Assembly: GCA_937957915.1 (NCBI GenBank)
Contig: CALGNZ010000030.1
Coordinates: 1 to 64,000, forward strand
Length of the DNA stretch: 64,000 nucleotides
Direction of reading: 5' to 3'
DNA from: an uncultured Granulosicoccaceae bacterium
GTDB lineage: Bacteria; Pseudomonadota; Gammaproteobacteria; Granulosicoccales; Granulosicoccaceae
Each line of letters opens with the position of its first letter. Within the stretch, counting starts at the first letter, position 1. The position numbers and the translations under genes are program-made. Below the pieces are notes generated by a model, which saw only the letters and a list, made by a program, of their open reading frames with translations, searched no databases and was not told the origin of the DNA. This document shows, piece by piece, positions 37,457-45,741 of the stretch.

Positions 37457-38608
37457 TTACCCGCGTTGAGCGTTGCTAAGCATTTGCGAGTCTGCCAGAC
37501 AGAACGCATTAATTTTTTCGATATCTGAGTACCCCAATTGGGCGATCACACTGCTGATCTCGCGACTGAACAGTTCAATGAGTTGCTGCAAGCCGTTTTG
37601 CTGGCCCGCGCCGATCGCGTAGGAAAAGGGGCGCCCCATAAACACAAAGTCAGCGCCACAGGCGAGGGCTTTGACAACACTCTCGCCACTGCGAATGCCG
37701 CTGTCAAACAGCAGTGGATAGTGATCACCGACCGCCGCTCGAATATTTACCAGGGCTTCCAGTGCCGTTGGTGCACTTTCAAGTTGTCTGCCGCCATGAT
37801 TTGAAACGTAAACGGCATCGGCCCCAAACTCTTTTATCTTCACAGCATCATCGACAGACATTACCCCTTTAATAATTAACTGATGCGGCCAGCGTGCCCT
37901 CAGCTTCTCAAGAAACGACCAATCGGTAGCACCGCGGCCCGCATCGCGGTTAAATTTTTCACCGTCTGGTGCGTTCTGCTCAATGTTTGCGAGCTTCGGG
38001 ACTCCTTTCAGGAGGCTGGAGACTGACCATACCGGATGAGTTGCGAAGTCGATAAACTGGCGAGGCCCGATCTGCAGTGGGGCTTTAAATCCGTTGCGAA
38101 CATCCCGTTGTCGTTGTGCGACGACAGGCACATCAACGCTGAGAATCAGGTGTGTGTAGCCCGCTTTTTCAGCTCTGTCGACCAGGTTCATAGCCTCGCT
38201 GACTGAGGCGCCGACGTAGAGCTGGAACCAGCAATTGTCACCCGCCCGGTTGCGCATATCCTCAATGGTGCTGGATCCCATTGTCGACAGGCAAACAGGG
38301 ATGTTGTGCCTTGCTGCTGCGTCGGCGAGCATAAAATCGGCTCCGGGCCACGCCAGGTTGCACATTCCCATTGGAGAAATACCGAATGGCAAGTCAAAGG
38401 TCTGGCCAAGGATCGTCTTAGACAGACGCCGGTTTTCAACATTGACCAACACTCGTGGCTGCAGACGACACGTATCGAAGACTGACTGGTTTAGTGCATT
38501 TAATCGCTCAGTGCCAGCAGCGCCGTCGATATAGTCAAAGATCATTCGCGGGAGGCGTTTGCGAGCGGCTTTGCGGGCATCCTCGACATTTAAAATAGAC
38601 AGTGACAT
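37457..38608 (-). CDS. FMN-dependent 2-hydroxyacid dehydrogenase (LldD/mandelate dehydrogenase family)
   Basis: The 383-residue TIM-barrel flavoprotein oxidises an L-2-hydroxyacid to the 2-oxoacid and passes electrons to a quinone or oxygen. Visible motifs: FDYIDGAAGTE near the N terminus, SPMGMCNLAWPGAD, WFQLYV, IIKGVM (FMN lysine) and VSNHGGRQLES with catalytic histidine H271, then FDSGIRSG and FMGRPF. Family members act on lactate, mandelate or glycolate; the substrate cannot be fixed from sequence. No transporter or partner gene is adjacent, and its upstream region holds a mobile element copy. Confidence 0.88.
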   Translation of the reverse strand: MSLSILNVEDARKAARKRLPRMIFDYIDGAAGTERLNALNQSVFDTCRLQPRVLVNVENRRLSKTILGQTFDLPFGISPMGMCNLAWPGADFMLADAAARHNIPVCLSTMGSSTIEDMRNRAGDNCWFQLYVGASVSEAMNLVDRAEKAGYTHLILSVDVPVVAQRQRDVRNGFKAPLQIGPRQFIDFATHPVWSVSSLLKGVPKLANIEQNAPDGEKFNRDAGRGATDWSFLEKLRARWPHQLIIKGVMSVDDAVKIKEFGADAVYVSNHGGRQLESAPTALEALVNIRAAVGDHYPLLFDSGIRSGESVVKALACGADFVFMGRPFSYAIGAGQQNGLQQLIELFSREISSVIAQLGYSDIEKINAFCLADSQMLSNAQRG

Positions 38609-39112
38609 AAAGGGAATCAGTAATTGAAAAAATACATGACGGGGTAGACAAAGAATGACGTACGCTTGAGGCGGGGCGCACCCAAACAGCGCATGGAAGC
38701 CTCAGCCTCTCCAGGAACAGATTGCCTGCTGCGAAGCGATCTTTTGGGCAACTCTTACGATCAATCTCAACAAATATGATCACTATTCGCCTCAATTGAT
38801 CGAAATATCCGGCGCAAAACCAAGCGCCCTCGCTACGACCCTGATTCTCGGACAGCCTCCTAGTCTATCACGCTCTATCCGGGTTTCTGTGCGAGGCTGG
38901 TAAAATGGAACTTTGCGGGCTGCTCTGCGTCTATTCCCAGACTGGTAACTGGTGGTAAAGTCTGGCATCTGCCGGTGCCGTAAAAGGGTACAGGTGAAAA
39001 TGGCGAGGTTGCCGGCAAAGCCAGGGCTCTGTGCAAAACTGCCTGGCAAATGTATAGACTGTTCGCAGCCGTAAACGCTGTTTATTAACCTTAATAGTTG
39101 GGAGACGATTCA
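38609..39112. other. Spacer upstream of the 2-hydroxyacid dehydrogenase and DUF302 genes
   Basis: This 504-base divergent region must hold promoters for both flanking genes. Its middle is the mobile element copy B (about 38696-38861). GGGAGA just before 39113 is the ribosome site of the next gene. Nothing else is recognised. Confidence 0.5.
38696..38861 (-). mobile_element. MITE-like palindromic element, copy B
   Basis: Read on the minus strand, it starts with AGGAGGCTGTCCGAGAA (38861-38845), the exact complement of the right terminal repeat of copy A, and stays alignable with copy A over about 160 bases. The segment GATATTTCGATCAAT and the following GAGGCGAATAGT are shared. The inner inverted repeat (CGATCAAT/ATTGATCG) is kept, while the far terminal repeat has decayed (GGAGAGGCTGAGGC instead of CGGACAGCCTCC). 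It encodes no protein. The boundary at 38696 is approximate. Confidence 0.7.
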
Positions 39113-39574
39113 ATGAGATTTATTCGTACGGCTGTAGTTTCAGCTTGTTTGTCGGTAGCGATGTCAATCGGTGCAGCGCATGCTGACGGTGGGCTTGTCA
39201 GTGTAAAAAGCTCGCACGATGTTGCAACCACCGCTGATAAGCTCGAAACCGTGCTCAAATCCAAGGGTATGAACGTATTTGGCAGAGTCAATCATGCCGC
39301 CGGTGCCGAAAAGGCGGGTTTGTCCCTGCGCCCAACGGAAGTGGTGATCTTCGGCAATCCGAAGGTTGGCACGCCCTTAATGAACTGTGCACAAAGCGTG
39401 GCGATTGATCTGCCACAAAAAGCGCTTATTTGGCAGGACGAAGCCGGTCAGGTGTGGCTCGCTTACAATGATCCCGCGTACCTTGCCGAACGGCACCAGA
39501 TTGAAGGGTGTGACGAGGTACTGAAAAAAGTTACCGGTGCGTTGGCAAACTTCGCTGCAGCCGCAACCCAGTAA
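39113..39574 (+). CDS. Secreted DUF302 domain protein
   Basis: The 153-residue protein has a signal peptide (about 1-24, ending AAHADG) followed by a single DUF302 domain (about 30-150), with KSSHDVATTADKLETVL, GRVNHAAGA and TEVVIFGNPKVGTPLM. Proteins of this kind are periplasmic and of unknown function. A shift of five codons upstream (39098) is possible, but GGGAGA at about 39100 fits ATG 39113. It stands alone between a mobile element and a non-coding region. Confidence 0.88.
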   Translation: MRFIRTAVVSACLSVAMSIGAAHADGGLVSVKSSHDVATTADKLETVLKSKGMNVFGRVNHAAGAEKAGLSLRPTEVVIFGNPKVGTPLMNCAQSVAIDLPQKALIWQDEAGQVWLAYNDPAYLAERHQIEGCDEVLKKVTGALANFAAAATQ

Positions 39575-39977
39575 CATCCATCGGTTGATGCTCCGTCTAT
39601 TCAGCTGCAATACTTCAGATTGGATCAACCAATACGCTTGCAGCTTGAATGGACGATTTTTGTAATCGATTTGCCGCGATGTTATACGCGGCAGGCACAT
39701 GTTGTAACGTGCGCCCAGGCAGGTTACACCCCGGCGAGCGGTGCGCTGTCGCGCAGCGAACAAGCGAATTGTGAGATTGGTTGCTCCATTGGGCCGGCAT
39801 CCATGACGCGCCGCTCCCATTCCTCGAACAATCTCAAAACTGATTAAACGCGGGTAGAGCAAAGCAGACTGCCGGCTCTGTAAAGGTCAAATAAGTGATC
39901 TCGGGTTGGTCGGGGCTGGTAACGACAAGCGCTTTCACTGAGAATGGGTTGGTTCAGAAACCATCGGTGTTCGACGA
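39575..39977 (+). other. DUF302 to YdiJ-like spacer
   Basis: 403 bases without a credible gene. A 7-base perfect hairpin TGCCGCG/CGCGGCA (39672-39678 and 39687-39693, 8-base loop) lacks a T-tract. Otherwise nothing recognised. Confidence 0.4.
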
Positions 39978-42935
39978 TTGACCAAATTACTCACTGACTC
40001 AGACTCTGCCGAATTAGTTAAGCAGCTCGGCCGCAGTGTGGAAGGGGACGTGCTTCATAGCATGTTCGATCGCGGCAGATATGCTACAGACGCATCTGTC
40101 TATCAAATGATGCCGCACGTCGTTGTCATACCAAAGTCATTTGACGACGTTCGCGCCGGGCTCGCTGTGGCCAGACAATTTGAAGTGCCGGTGTTACCGC
40201 GTGGCGGTGGTACTTCCCAGTGTGGTCAGACGGTAAACCATGCAGTTGTCTTTGATAACACCCGACACCTTAATGGTCTGATCAGTCTTGATGTTGAGCA
40301 GCGGCGTTGCGTGGTGGAGCCCGGTATTGTTCTCGATGAACTCAATCGGCATTTAGCGCAACACGGCCTTTGGTTTCCGGTCGATGTGTCAACTTCTTCC
40401 CGAGCCACTATCGGTGGCATGGCGGCCAATAACTCCTGCGGTCAGCGCTCCATCTATTACGGCACTATGCGCGATAATGTGCATGCAATAGATGCGATCC
40501 TCGCTTGTGGCGATGAATACAGGTTTGCCCGGGAATCTGTTTCCTCAAGGCAGAATCTGCCTGCGGGTCAACGCAAATTGTATGAAACGCTGTTGGCTAT
40601 TGGCAGTGATCATGAAGCAGAAGTTCGTGCTCGTTTTCCCAATGTTCAACGGCGTGTTGGCGGCTACAATCTTGATGCATTGCTGCCAGACAATAACAAT
40701 CACCAGTTCTCAGATGTGCTGGTCGGATCTGAAGGCACGCTCGCATACTTCAGGCAAATAGAACTAAAACTGTCGCCACTGCCAGTAAACAAGGTCCTTG
40801 GTGTTTGCCACTTCCCTTCTTTTTATCAGGCGATGGATGCAGCGCAACACCTGGTAAAGCTGTCACCTCGAGCGGTTGAGTTAGTTGATTCGACGATGAT
40901 CGCGCTGGCGCGTGACATCGATATTTACCGACCGTTGGTAAAGCAGTTTGTTCGTGGTGCGCCGGCTGCAGTGTTAATCGTTGAGTTTGCTCTTGATGAG
41001 CAACACGAGAACCTCCGACAACTGGATGCGCTGGATGTCTGTATGTCAGATTTGGGCCTCAACTGGGATGGCGCCGGCAACGCGTGGGGTGGGGTAGTTC
41101 GTGCAACCGACGCCGCTACTCAATCTGCGATTGCCGAGGTTCGCAAGGCTGGTCTGAATATCATGATGTCGATGAAAACCGAAGGCAAACCTGTTTCATT
41201 CGTCGAGGACTGTGCGGTTGAACTGAAGGACCTGGCCAGTTACACCGCAGAACTGACTGAAGTGTTTACCAAATACGGAACACAAGGCACGTGGTACGCG
41301 CATGCGTCGGTCGGTTGTCTGCATGTGCGTCCTGTGCTTAATCTCAAACTCGACAAAGACGCTGCAACGATGCGTGCTATCGCAGACGAAGCGTTTGATC
41401 TGATATTGAAATACAAGGGGTCACACTCGGGTGAGCACGGAGATGGTATCTCTCGATCCGAGTTTCACGGCAAGATGTTCGGCAGCAAGCTGGTGGATGC
41501 ATTTGCGCAGGTCAAGCGGTGCTTCGATTCCAAAAATCTGTTTAACCCGGGAAAAATAACTGCTGCACCACGAATGAATGATCGGCAGATCATGCGATAT
41601 CAGCCTGGCTACCGAATGGCAAAGATCGAAAATCAACTGAGCTGGGAAGGGTGGTCCGGTGAGGGGGGAGGATTACAGGGTGCCATCGAAATGTGTAACA
41701 ACAACGGTGCCTGCAGAAAGCTAAAAGGTGGCGTGATGTGCCCTTCCTATCGGGTCACTCGCAACGAGCGTGATGTCACACGCGGGCGCGCCAATTCATT
41801 GAGACTGGCGCTCAGTGGTCAACTGGGTGCTGGTGCTATGGCATCGCCGGAAATGCAGCAAAGTATGAAGCTTTGTGTATCCTGTAAAGCCTGCAAGCGC
41901 GAATGTCCAACCGGTGTGGACATGGCCAAAATGAAAATAGAAGTACAGGCCGCACAGGCAGCTGTGCATGGCTACCCGTTGCACAGCAGAATAGTTGCTG
42001 CTCTACCTGCGTATGCGGCGTTTGCTGCCAGAGTGCCGATGCTGGCTAATGCGCGCAACTACCTGCCACCGCTGGCGTGGTTAATGGAGAAAACCCTGAA
42101 TTTCTCGAGTGCACGCAGATTGCCTGCGTTCCGCTCAGACTGGTTCCGACAATTAGAGTCGGCAGGCACCGGTAACACCGAAGTGGTGCTGTTGGCAGAT
42201 ACCTTCAACACGTGGTTTGAGCCCGAGAATTTACGCTCGGCGGTTAGTGTGCTTGTTGCTATGGGGTGTCGGGTGCATATTGCACATGATTCGCAGCAGC
42301 CACGTCGCAGATTGTGTTGTGGGCGCACTTATCTGGCAGCTGGCATGGTTGGTCGGGCCAGGCAGGAGGCAAGTCGGCTGTCCAGTGTGCTGTACCCGTT
42401 TGCCAAACGGGGTGTTGCAATTGTGGGGTTGGAGCCAAGTTGTCTGTTAACGCTGAGAGATGAACACCTGGCGCTTTTGCCCGGTGAAGAATCAACGGCG
42501 ATTGCACAGCAGTCGTATTTGTTTGAAGAGTTTATCGCGCAGGAACTACTGACCAGAGGCGGGTCATATCCAGCCTTCAATAACCTCAATCAAAGGGCGT
42601 TGTTGCATGGACATTGTCACCAGAAAGCGTTCGATGCCATGGGCGCTGTTGCGCAAACACTGGCGTTGATTCCGGGGTTGGAAGTGAGCCAGATTGAGTC
42701 TGCCTGCTGCGGAATGGCAGGGGCATTTGGGTATGCAGCAGATACCATAGAGGTGTCTAAAAAAATGGCAGCACTTGATTTGTTACCCGCGATAGAGCAA
42801 GCAGACAAGGCGACAATGATTGTGGCGGATGGCACTTCTTGCAGGCACCAGATTGATGATTTGGCGCTACGAAAACAGGGAAGATCTGCCCTGCACGTTG
42901 CGCGTGTGCTTGATATGGCATTGCCGCAGAGCTGA
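39978..42935 (+). CDS. FAD/4Fe-4S D-2-hydroxyacid dehydrogenase (YdiJ-like, GlcD-GlcF fusion type)
   Basis: The 985-residue fused oxidoreductase has a PCMH-type FAD-binding domain (about 40-270, PRGGGTSQCGQ), an FAD-oxidase C-terminal domain (about 270-540, HASVGCLHVRP and HSGEHGDGISRSEF), a ferredoxin-like region (CNNNGACRK...MCPSYR at about 572 and CVSCKACKRECPTG at about 633) and two CCG domains (LCCGR about 778, ACCGMAG about 909). E. coli YdiJ (1018 residues), reported to oxidise D-2-hydroxyglutarate, shares this order; D-lactate is the alternative substrate. The TTG start at 39978 lacks a clear ribosome site and is uncertain. Probably membrane-associated, passing electrons to quinone. 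Confidence 0.86.
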   Translation: MTKLLTDSDSAELVKQLGRSVEGDVLHSMFDRGRYATDASVYQMMPHVVVIPKSFDDVRAGLAVARQFEVPVLPRGGGTSQCGQTVNHAVVFDNTRHLNGLISLDVEQRRCVVEPGIVLDELNRHLAQHGLWFPVDVSTSSRATIGGMAANNSCGQRSIYYGTMRDNVHAIDAILACGDEYRFARESVSSRQNLPAGQRKLYETLLAIGSDHEAEVRARFPNVQRRVGGYNLDALLPDNNNHQFSDVLVGSEGTLAYFRQIELKLSPLPVNKVLGVCHFPSFYQAMDAAQHLVKLSPRAVELVDSTMIALARDIDIYRPLVKQFVRGAPAAVLIVEFALDEQHENLRQLDALDVCMSDLGLNWDGAGNAWGGVVRATDAATQSAIAEVRKAGLNIMMSMKTEGKPVSFVEDCAVELKDLASYTAELTEVFTKYGTQGTWYAHASVGCLHVRPVLNLKLDKDAATMRAIADEAFDLILKYKGSHSGEHGDGISRSEFHGKMFGSKLVDAFAQVKRCFDSKNLFNPGKITAAPRMNDRQIMRYQPGYRMAKIENQLSWEGWSGEGGGLQGAIEMCNNNGACRKLKGGVMCPSYRVTRNERDVTRGRANSLRLALSGQLGAGAMASPEMQQSMKLCVSCKACKRECPTGVDMAKMKIEVQAAQAAVHGYPLHSRIVAALPAYAAFAARVPMLANARNYLPPLAWLMEKTLNFSSARRLPAFRSDWFRQLESAGTGNTEVVLLADTFNTWFEPENLRSAVSVLVAMGCRVHIAHDSQQPRRRLCCGRTYLAAGMVGRARQEASRLSSVLYPFAKRGVAIVGLEPSCLLTLRDEHLALLPGEESTAIAQQSYLFEEFIAQELLTRGGSYPAFNNLNQRALLHGHCHQKAFDAMGAVAQTLALIPGLEVSQIESACCGMAGAFGYAADTIEVSKKMAALDLLPAIEQADKATMIVADGTSCRHQIDDLALRKQGRSALHVARVLDMALPQS

Positions 42936-42942
42936 TGGCGGC

Positions 42943-42967
42943 GCACCACCTGACCAGGAGGTGGTGC
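42943..42967. terminator. Hairpin between convergent genes
   Basis: A perfect 9-base stem GCACCACCT (42943-42951) and AGGTGGTGC (42959-42967) has a 7-base loop, between the ends of the YdiJ-like gene and the convergent MFS-PlsC gene. There is no T-tract, so it could be a bidirectional attenuating structure. Confidence 0.5.
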
Positions 42968-43014
42968 AATGTGCCTTGTGTTACGCTTCAGCCGGGTTGA
43001 GCAGCAACCTGGCA

Positions 43015-44862
43015 TTACGCCTCAGTGCGCAGCGTATCGATGTGAGTTGCCAGCATATCCAGGTTAACCTCTTCAGCGGCCAGCGGTTGAGCCGCAATTA
43101 GATCAATTTTTTTCATCCAGTTACGTGGCCAGCCTTTCATTGCCTTGCCTTTGATACGCGAAAACCAGGTACCCCACAGACCGCTTAGTGCGAGAGGAAC
43201 AACCGGTACAGGCGTTCTGTTCAGAATGCGTTCAATGCCAGGCTTCAGCTGCTGCAATGTGCCATCTGGTGTCAGGCCTCCCTCTGGAAAAATGCAAACC
43301 AGCTCGCCATTCTCAAGGGCAGTTGCGATATCGTCATAGGCTTTGTTGAGTAAGTCAGGATCTTCCTTGTGTGTTGCGATCGGAATAGCACCGGCATTTT
43401 TAAACAGCCAGTGTGCGACTGGCAAATTATAGATTTTATGATACATAACAAAGCGTATTGGGCGTGGGGACAAGGCACCAATCACCATTGGGTCGACGAA
43501 GCTTACGTGGTTACAGGCGAGTAGTGCAGCACCTTCTTTAGGGATATGGTGCAGGTCTTTTTTACCGACACGATACAAAGAATGGGTAAGCAGCCAGGCA
43601 GACAATTGCAGCGTAAATTCAGGTACCCGATTAAAGATAAACAGACCGACGACTGCGTTTAGCAGGGCAGTAATTACAAACAAGCTCTGGATGGTATTGC
43701 CGAGTGAAAAACATACTATTGCGAAGATACCGGCTATCACCATGAATAGCGCATTCAGGATATTGTTCGCAGCAATGTTTCGCGATAAATAGTTCTTCGG
43801 GGTGTTGCTTTGTAACCATGCATACAGAGGAACGATAAACAGCCCGCCAGACACCGCCAGTAACACCAGCGCTAGCAAGGCCTTAAGCGTGAACCATTGG
43901 GTAAACATGGCAGTCACAGTGGTTGTATCACTTGCGACTGGAAAGTCCATCAGCCCGAGCCACGCACCGAAGATAGTCAAACCCAATGCGCCTATGGGTA
44001 CCAGACCAAGCTCAACGCGGCCACGCGACAGTTTTGAAGACAGTAACGACCCCAGCCCTATGCCAATCGAGAACATAGCCATTAGCAGGGTGGCGACGTA
44101 AGGATTCCCGTTCAGATAGTCACGTGAAAAGTTAGGTATCTGGGTCAGAAAGGTTGCACCAAAAAACCAGAACCATGAGATACCGAAGACCGTGTAGAAA
44201 TTCGATTGATTACTCTTGAGTGCGGAGAATATTTTCATACCGGAGCGCACAGGGTTGTAGTCGATCTTAAGGTCAGGTGCCTCGGCCTGCGCCTTCGGGA
44301 TCAAATAACTGCTGGCCAGGCCCAGAATGGAAAACGTAACAATCGCAATGGACACTGGCAACGCGTAATGTTCGAACCCGGCTAAAACTCCGCCCAGAAT
44401 CGTCCCCAGTAAGATAGCCAGAAAGGTACCGCCTTCTACCAGGGCGTTGCCGCCCATTAGTTCCTCGCGGCTAAGATGTTGCGGAAGGATGCTGTACTTG
44501 ATGGGACCGAAGAATGCTGATTGCGCACCCATGATAAAAAGCACACCCATCAGCCACGGGATTGAATTCAGGTAGATACCGATTACACCCAGTAGCATGA
44601 TGCCGATTTCTATCCACTTGATGCGGCGAATCAGACCGCTCTTTTCGAATTTGTCAGCGATTTGGCCTGCCAGAGGGGAGAGCAGAAAAAATGGCAGAAT
44701 AAATACGACCGCAGCGAGGTTAACCAGTATGCTGCTTTGATCTGAGACAATTTTGTACGTCAGTAGTATGACCAGCGCGTTCTTGAACACGTTGTCGTTG
44801 AATGCGCCTAAAAACTGCGTAAGAAAATAGGGCGCAAATCTGCGTTCTGTCATCAATTTCAT
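43015..44862 (-). CDS. MFS transporter fused to PlsC-type acyltransferase
   Basis: The 615-residue inner-membrane protein has an N-terminal 12-helix MFS domain (about 1-420, beginning FLTQFLGAFNDNVFKNALVI, like the lysophospholipid flippase LplT) and a C-terminal glycerolipid acyltransferase domain (about 435-600) with the HX4D motif in CNHVSFVDP and the FPEGGLTPDG motif. By analogy with LplT-Aas it may flip lysophospholipid inward and re-acylate it. The AMP-dependent acyl-ACP ligase domain found in longer fusions is missing, so acyl donor supply must come from elsewhere. ATG 44862 or 44853 both fit. Confidence 0.88.
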   Translation of the reverse strand: MKLMTERRFAPYFLTQFLGAFNDNVFKNALVILLTYKIVSDQSSILVNLAAVVFILPFFLLSPLAGQIADKFEKSGLIRRIKWIEIGIMLLGVIGIYLNSIPWLMGVLFIMGAQSAFFGPIKYSILPQHLSREELMGGNALVEGGTFLAILLGTILGGVLAGFEHYALPVSIAIVTFSILGLASSYLIPKAQAEAPDLKIDYNPVRSGMKIFSALKSNQSNFYTVFGISWFWFFGATFLTQIPNFSRDYLNGNPYVATLLMAMFSIGIGLGSLLSSKLSRGRVELGLVPIGALGLTIFGAWLGLMDFPVASDTTTVTAMFTQWFTLKALLALVLLAVSGGLFIVPLYAWLQSNTPKNYLSRNIAANNILNALFMVIAGIFAIVCFSLGNTIQSLFVITALLNAVVGLFIFNRVPEFTLQLSAWLLTHSLYRVGKKDLHHIPKEGAALLACNHVSFVDPMVIGALSPRPIRFVMYHKIYNLPVAHWLFKNAGAIPIATHKEDPDLLNKAYDDIATALENGELVCIFPEGGLTPDGTLQQLKPGIERILNRTPVPVVPLALSGLWGTWFSRIKGKAMKGWPRNWMKKIDLIAAQPLAAEEVNLDMLATHIDTLRTEA

Positions 44863-45230
44863 CGAACGTATCTCTACTTTAGATCTCTATGAACCTCGCG
44901 TGGCAAGTACGTTGCCACGCGGGCTGCGGCGGTAGCCAATACTGGCAGTCAGCAGGGTGCTGCGAGTCGTGAAATACTCTACCTCAGGCTCAGATATTCT
45001 CAGAATGACCGTGAATTACCCGGCGGTTAGACTGACGCATGTGACCTGGTCTGCGTTTGCTATTTTTTTGCAGCCGGGTTGGAATTGACTATGGTGGGGT
45101 TGATTGCTGTTGTTCACTGATTGCGTGCCGGTGGCATGGCGAGTTCACAGTTCCTGAAGTTTTTACCGCGCACGATCTTTGCGACGACGCCGACCAGAAT
45201 TTGCACAAACGAATTTCACGGAAAAATACG
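44863..45230. other. Divergent spacer with strong palindrome
   Basis: This 368-base region lies between the MFS-PlsC gene (minus) and the DMT gene (plus). It holds the palindrome at 44897-44921; the rest has no recognisable gene. Promoters for both directions are expected but not identified. Confidence 0.45.
44897..44921. promoter_or_regulatory. 10-base perfect palindromic arms
   Basis: CGCGTGGCAA (44897-44906) and TTGCCACGCG (44912-44921) flank the 5-base centre GTACG, 35 bases upstream of the MFS-PlsC start. No T-tract on either side. It is either an operator or a hairpin in that gene's 5' leader. Confidence 0.55.
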
Positions 45231-45686
45231 ATGACAGGCTTTTTGTTGTTGCTGCTGGTGACCTGCCTCTATGCCGGATACAATTTGCTGGTTAAGCAAT
45301 CCACCGTAATCGCAGAGACGACAGCTGCCAGCACCATCACAGCTACAATCATGTTGCAGGCTGCGGCGCTTTTGTGTTCCCTTGTTTTTTATCTCTGTCT
45401 TCGATTTAGCGGGGAGAGCCAGTTTCTATTGCCGTCGTCAGCCTATCTGTGGGCTGGATTGGCTGGTCTGTGCATCGGACTGGCAGAAATCGGTTACTTT
45501 TACCTGTTTCGCGGATCGTCGTTTGCCGACGCGATGCCAGTCAGTGTTGCTACACCGGTCATTGTCGGCGGCACTGTGGTTATTGCCATGGCAGCAGCGA
45601 TGCTGTTCTTCGCCGAAACTATTGGACCCTGGCAATGGCTTGGTGCGGCGTTTGTCGTTGCCGGATTATTGCTGGTGGCCCGTTGA
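45231..45686 (+). CDS. Small DMT/EamA-type membrane protein
   Basis: The 151-residue protein has four to five membrane segments (about 2-20, 33-55, 70-95, 100-128 and 133-149), the size of a half transporter (one EamA unit). LGAAFVVAGLLLVAR at the end is typical of drug/metabolite transporters. The start is ATG 45231, with GGAAAA upstream; a longer reading frame from 45057 would add a Cys-rich stretch without membrane character. It is 55 bases before the GGT-like gene on the same strand and may move a substrate or product of that set. Confidence 0.75.
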   Translation: MTGFLLLLLVTCLYAGYNLLVKQSTVIAETTAASTITATIMLQAAALLCSLVFYLCLRFSGESQFLLPSSAYLWAGLAGLCIGLAEIGYFYLFRGSSFADAMPVSVATPVIVGGTVVIAMAAAMLFFAETIGPWQWLGAAFVVAGLLLVAR

Positions 45687-45741
45687 GCCGCGTGTACCGC
45701 CGTATCGAGACAGCTGCACCCTTTTTCCTGAGCGAGAATTT

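Noticed and set aside
32028-44862. Genomic island hypothesis for the hpa to MFS-PlsC segment
   Set aside because: There is no integrase, tRNA or composition shift visible by eye, and the gene content is ordinary metabolism; only the inverted element pair is suggestive.
45382-45741. N-terminal extension of the GGT-like protein
   Set aside because: It overlaps the DMT gene in another frame and is unlike the family; ATG 45742 gives the expected start.
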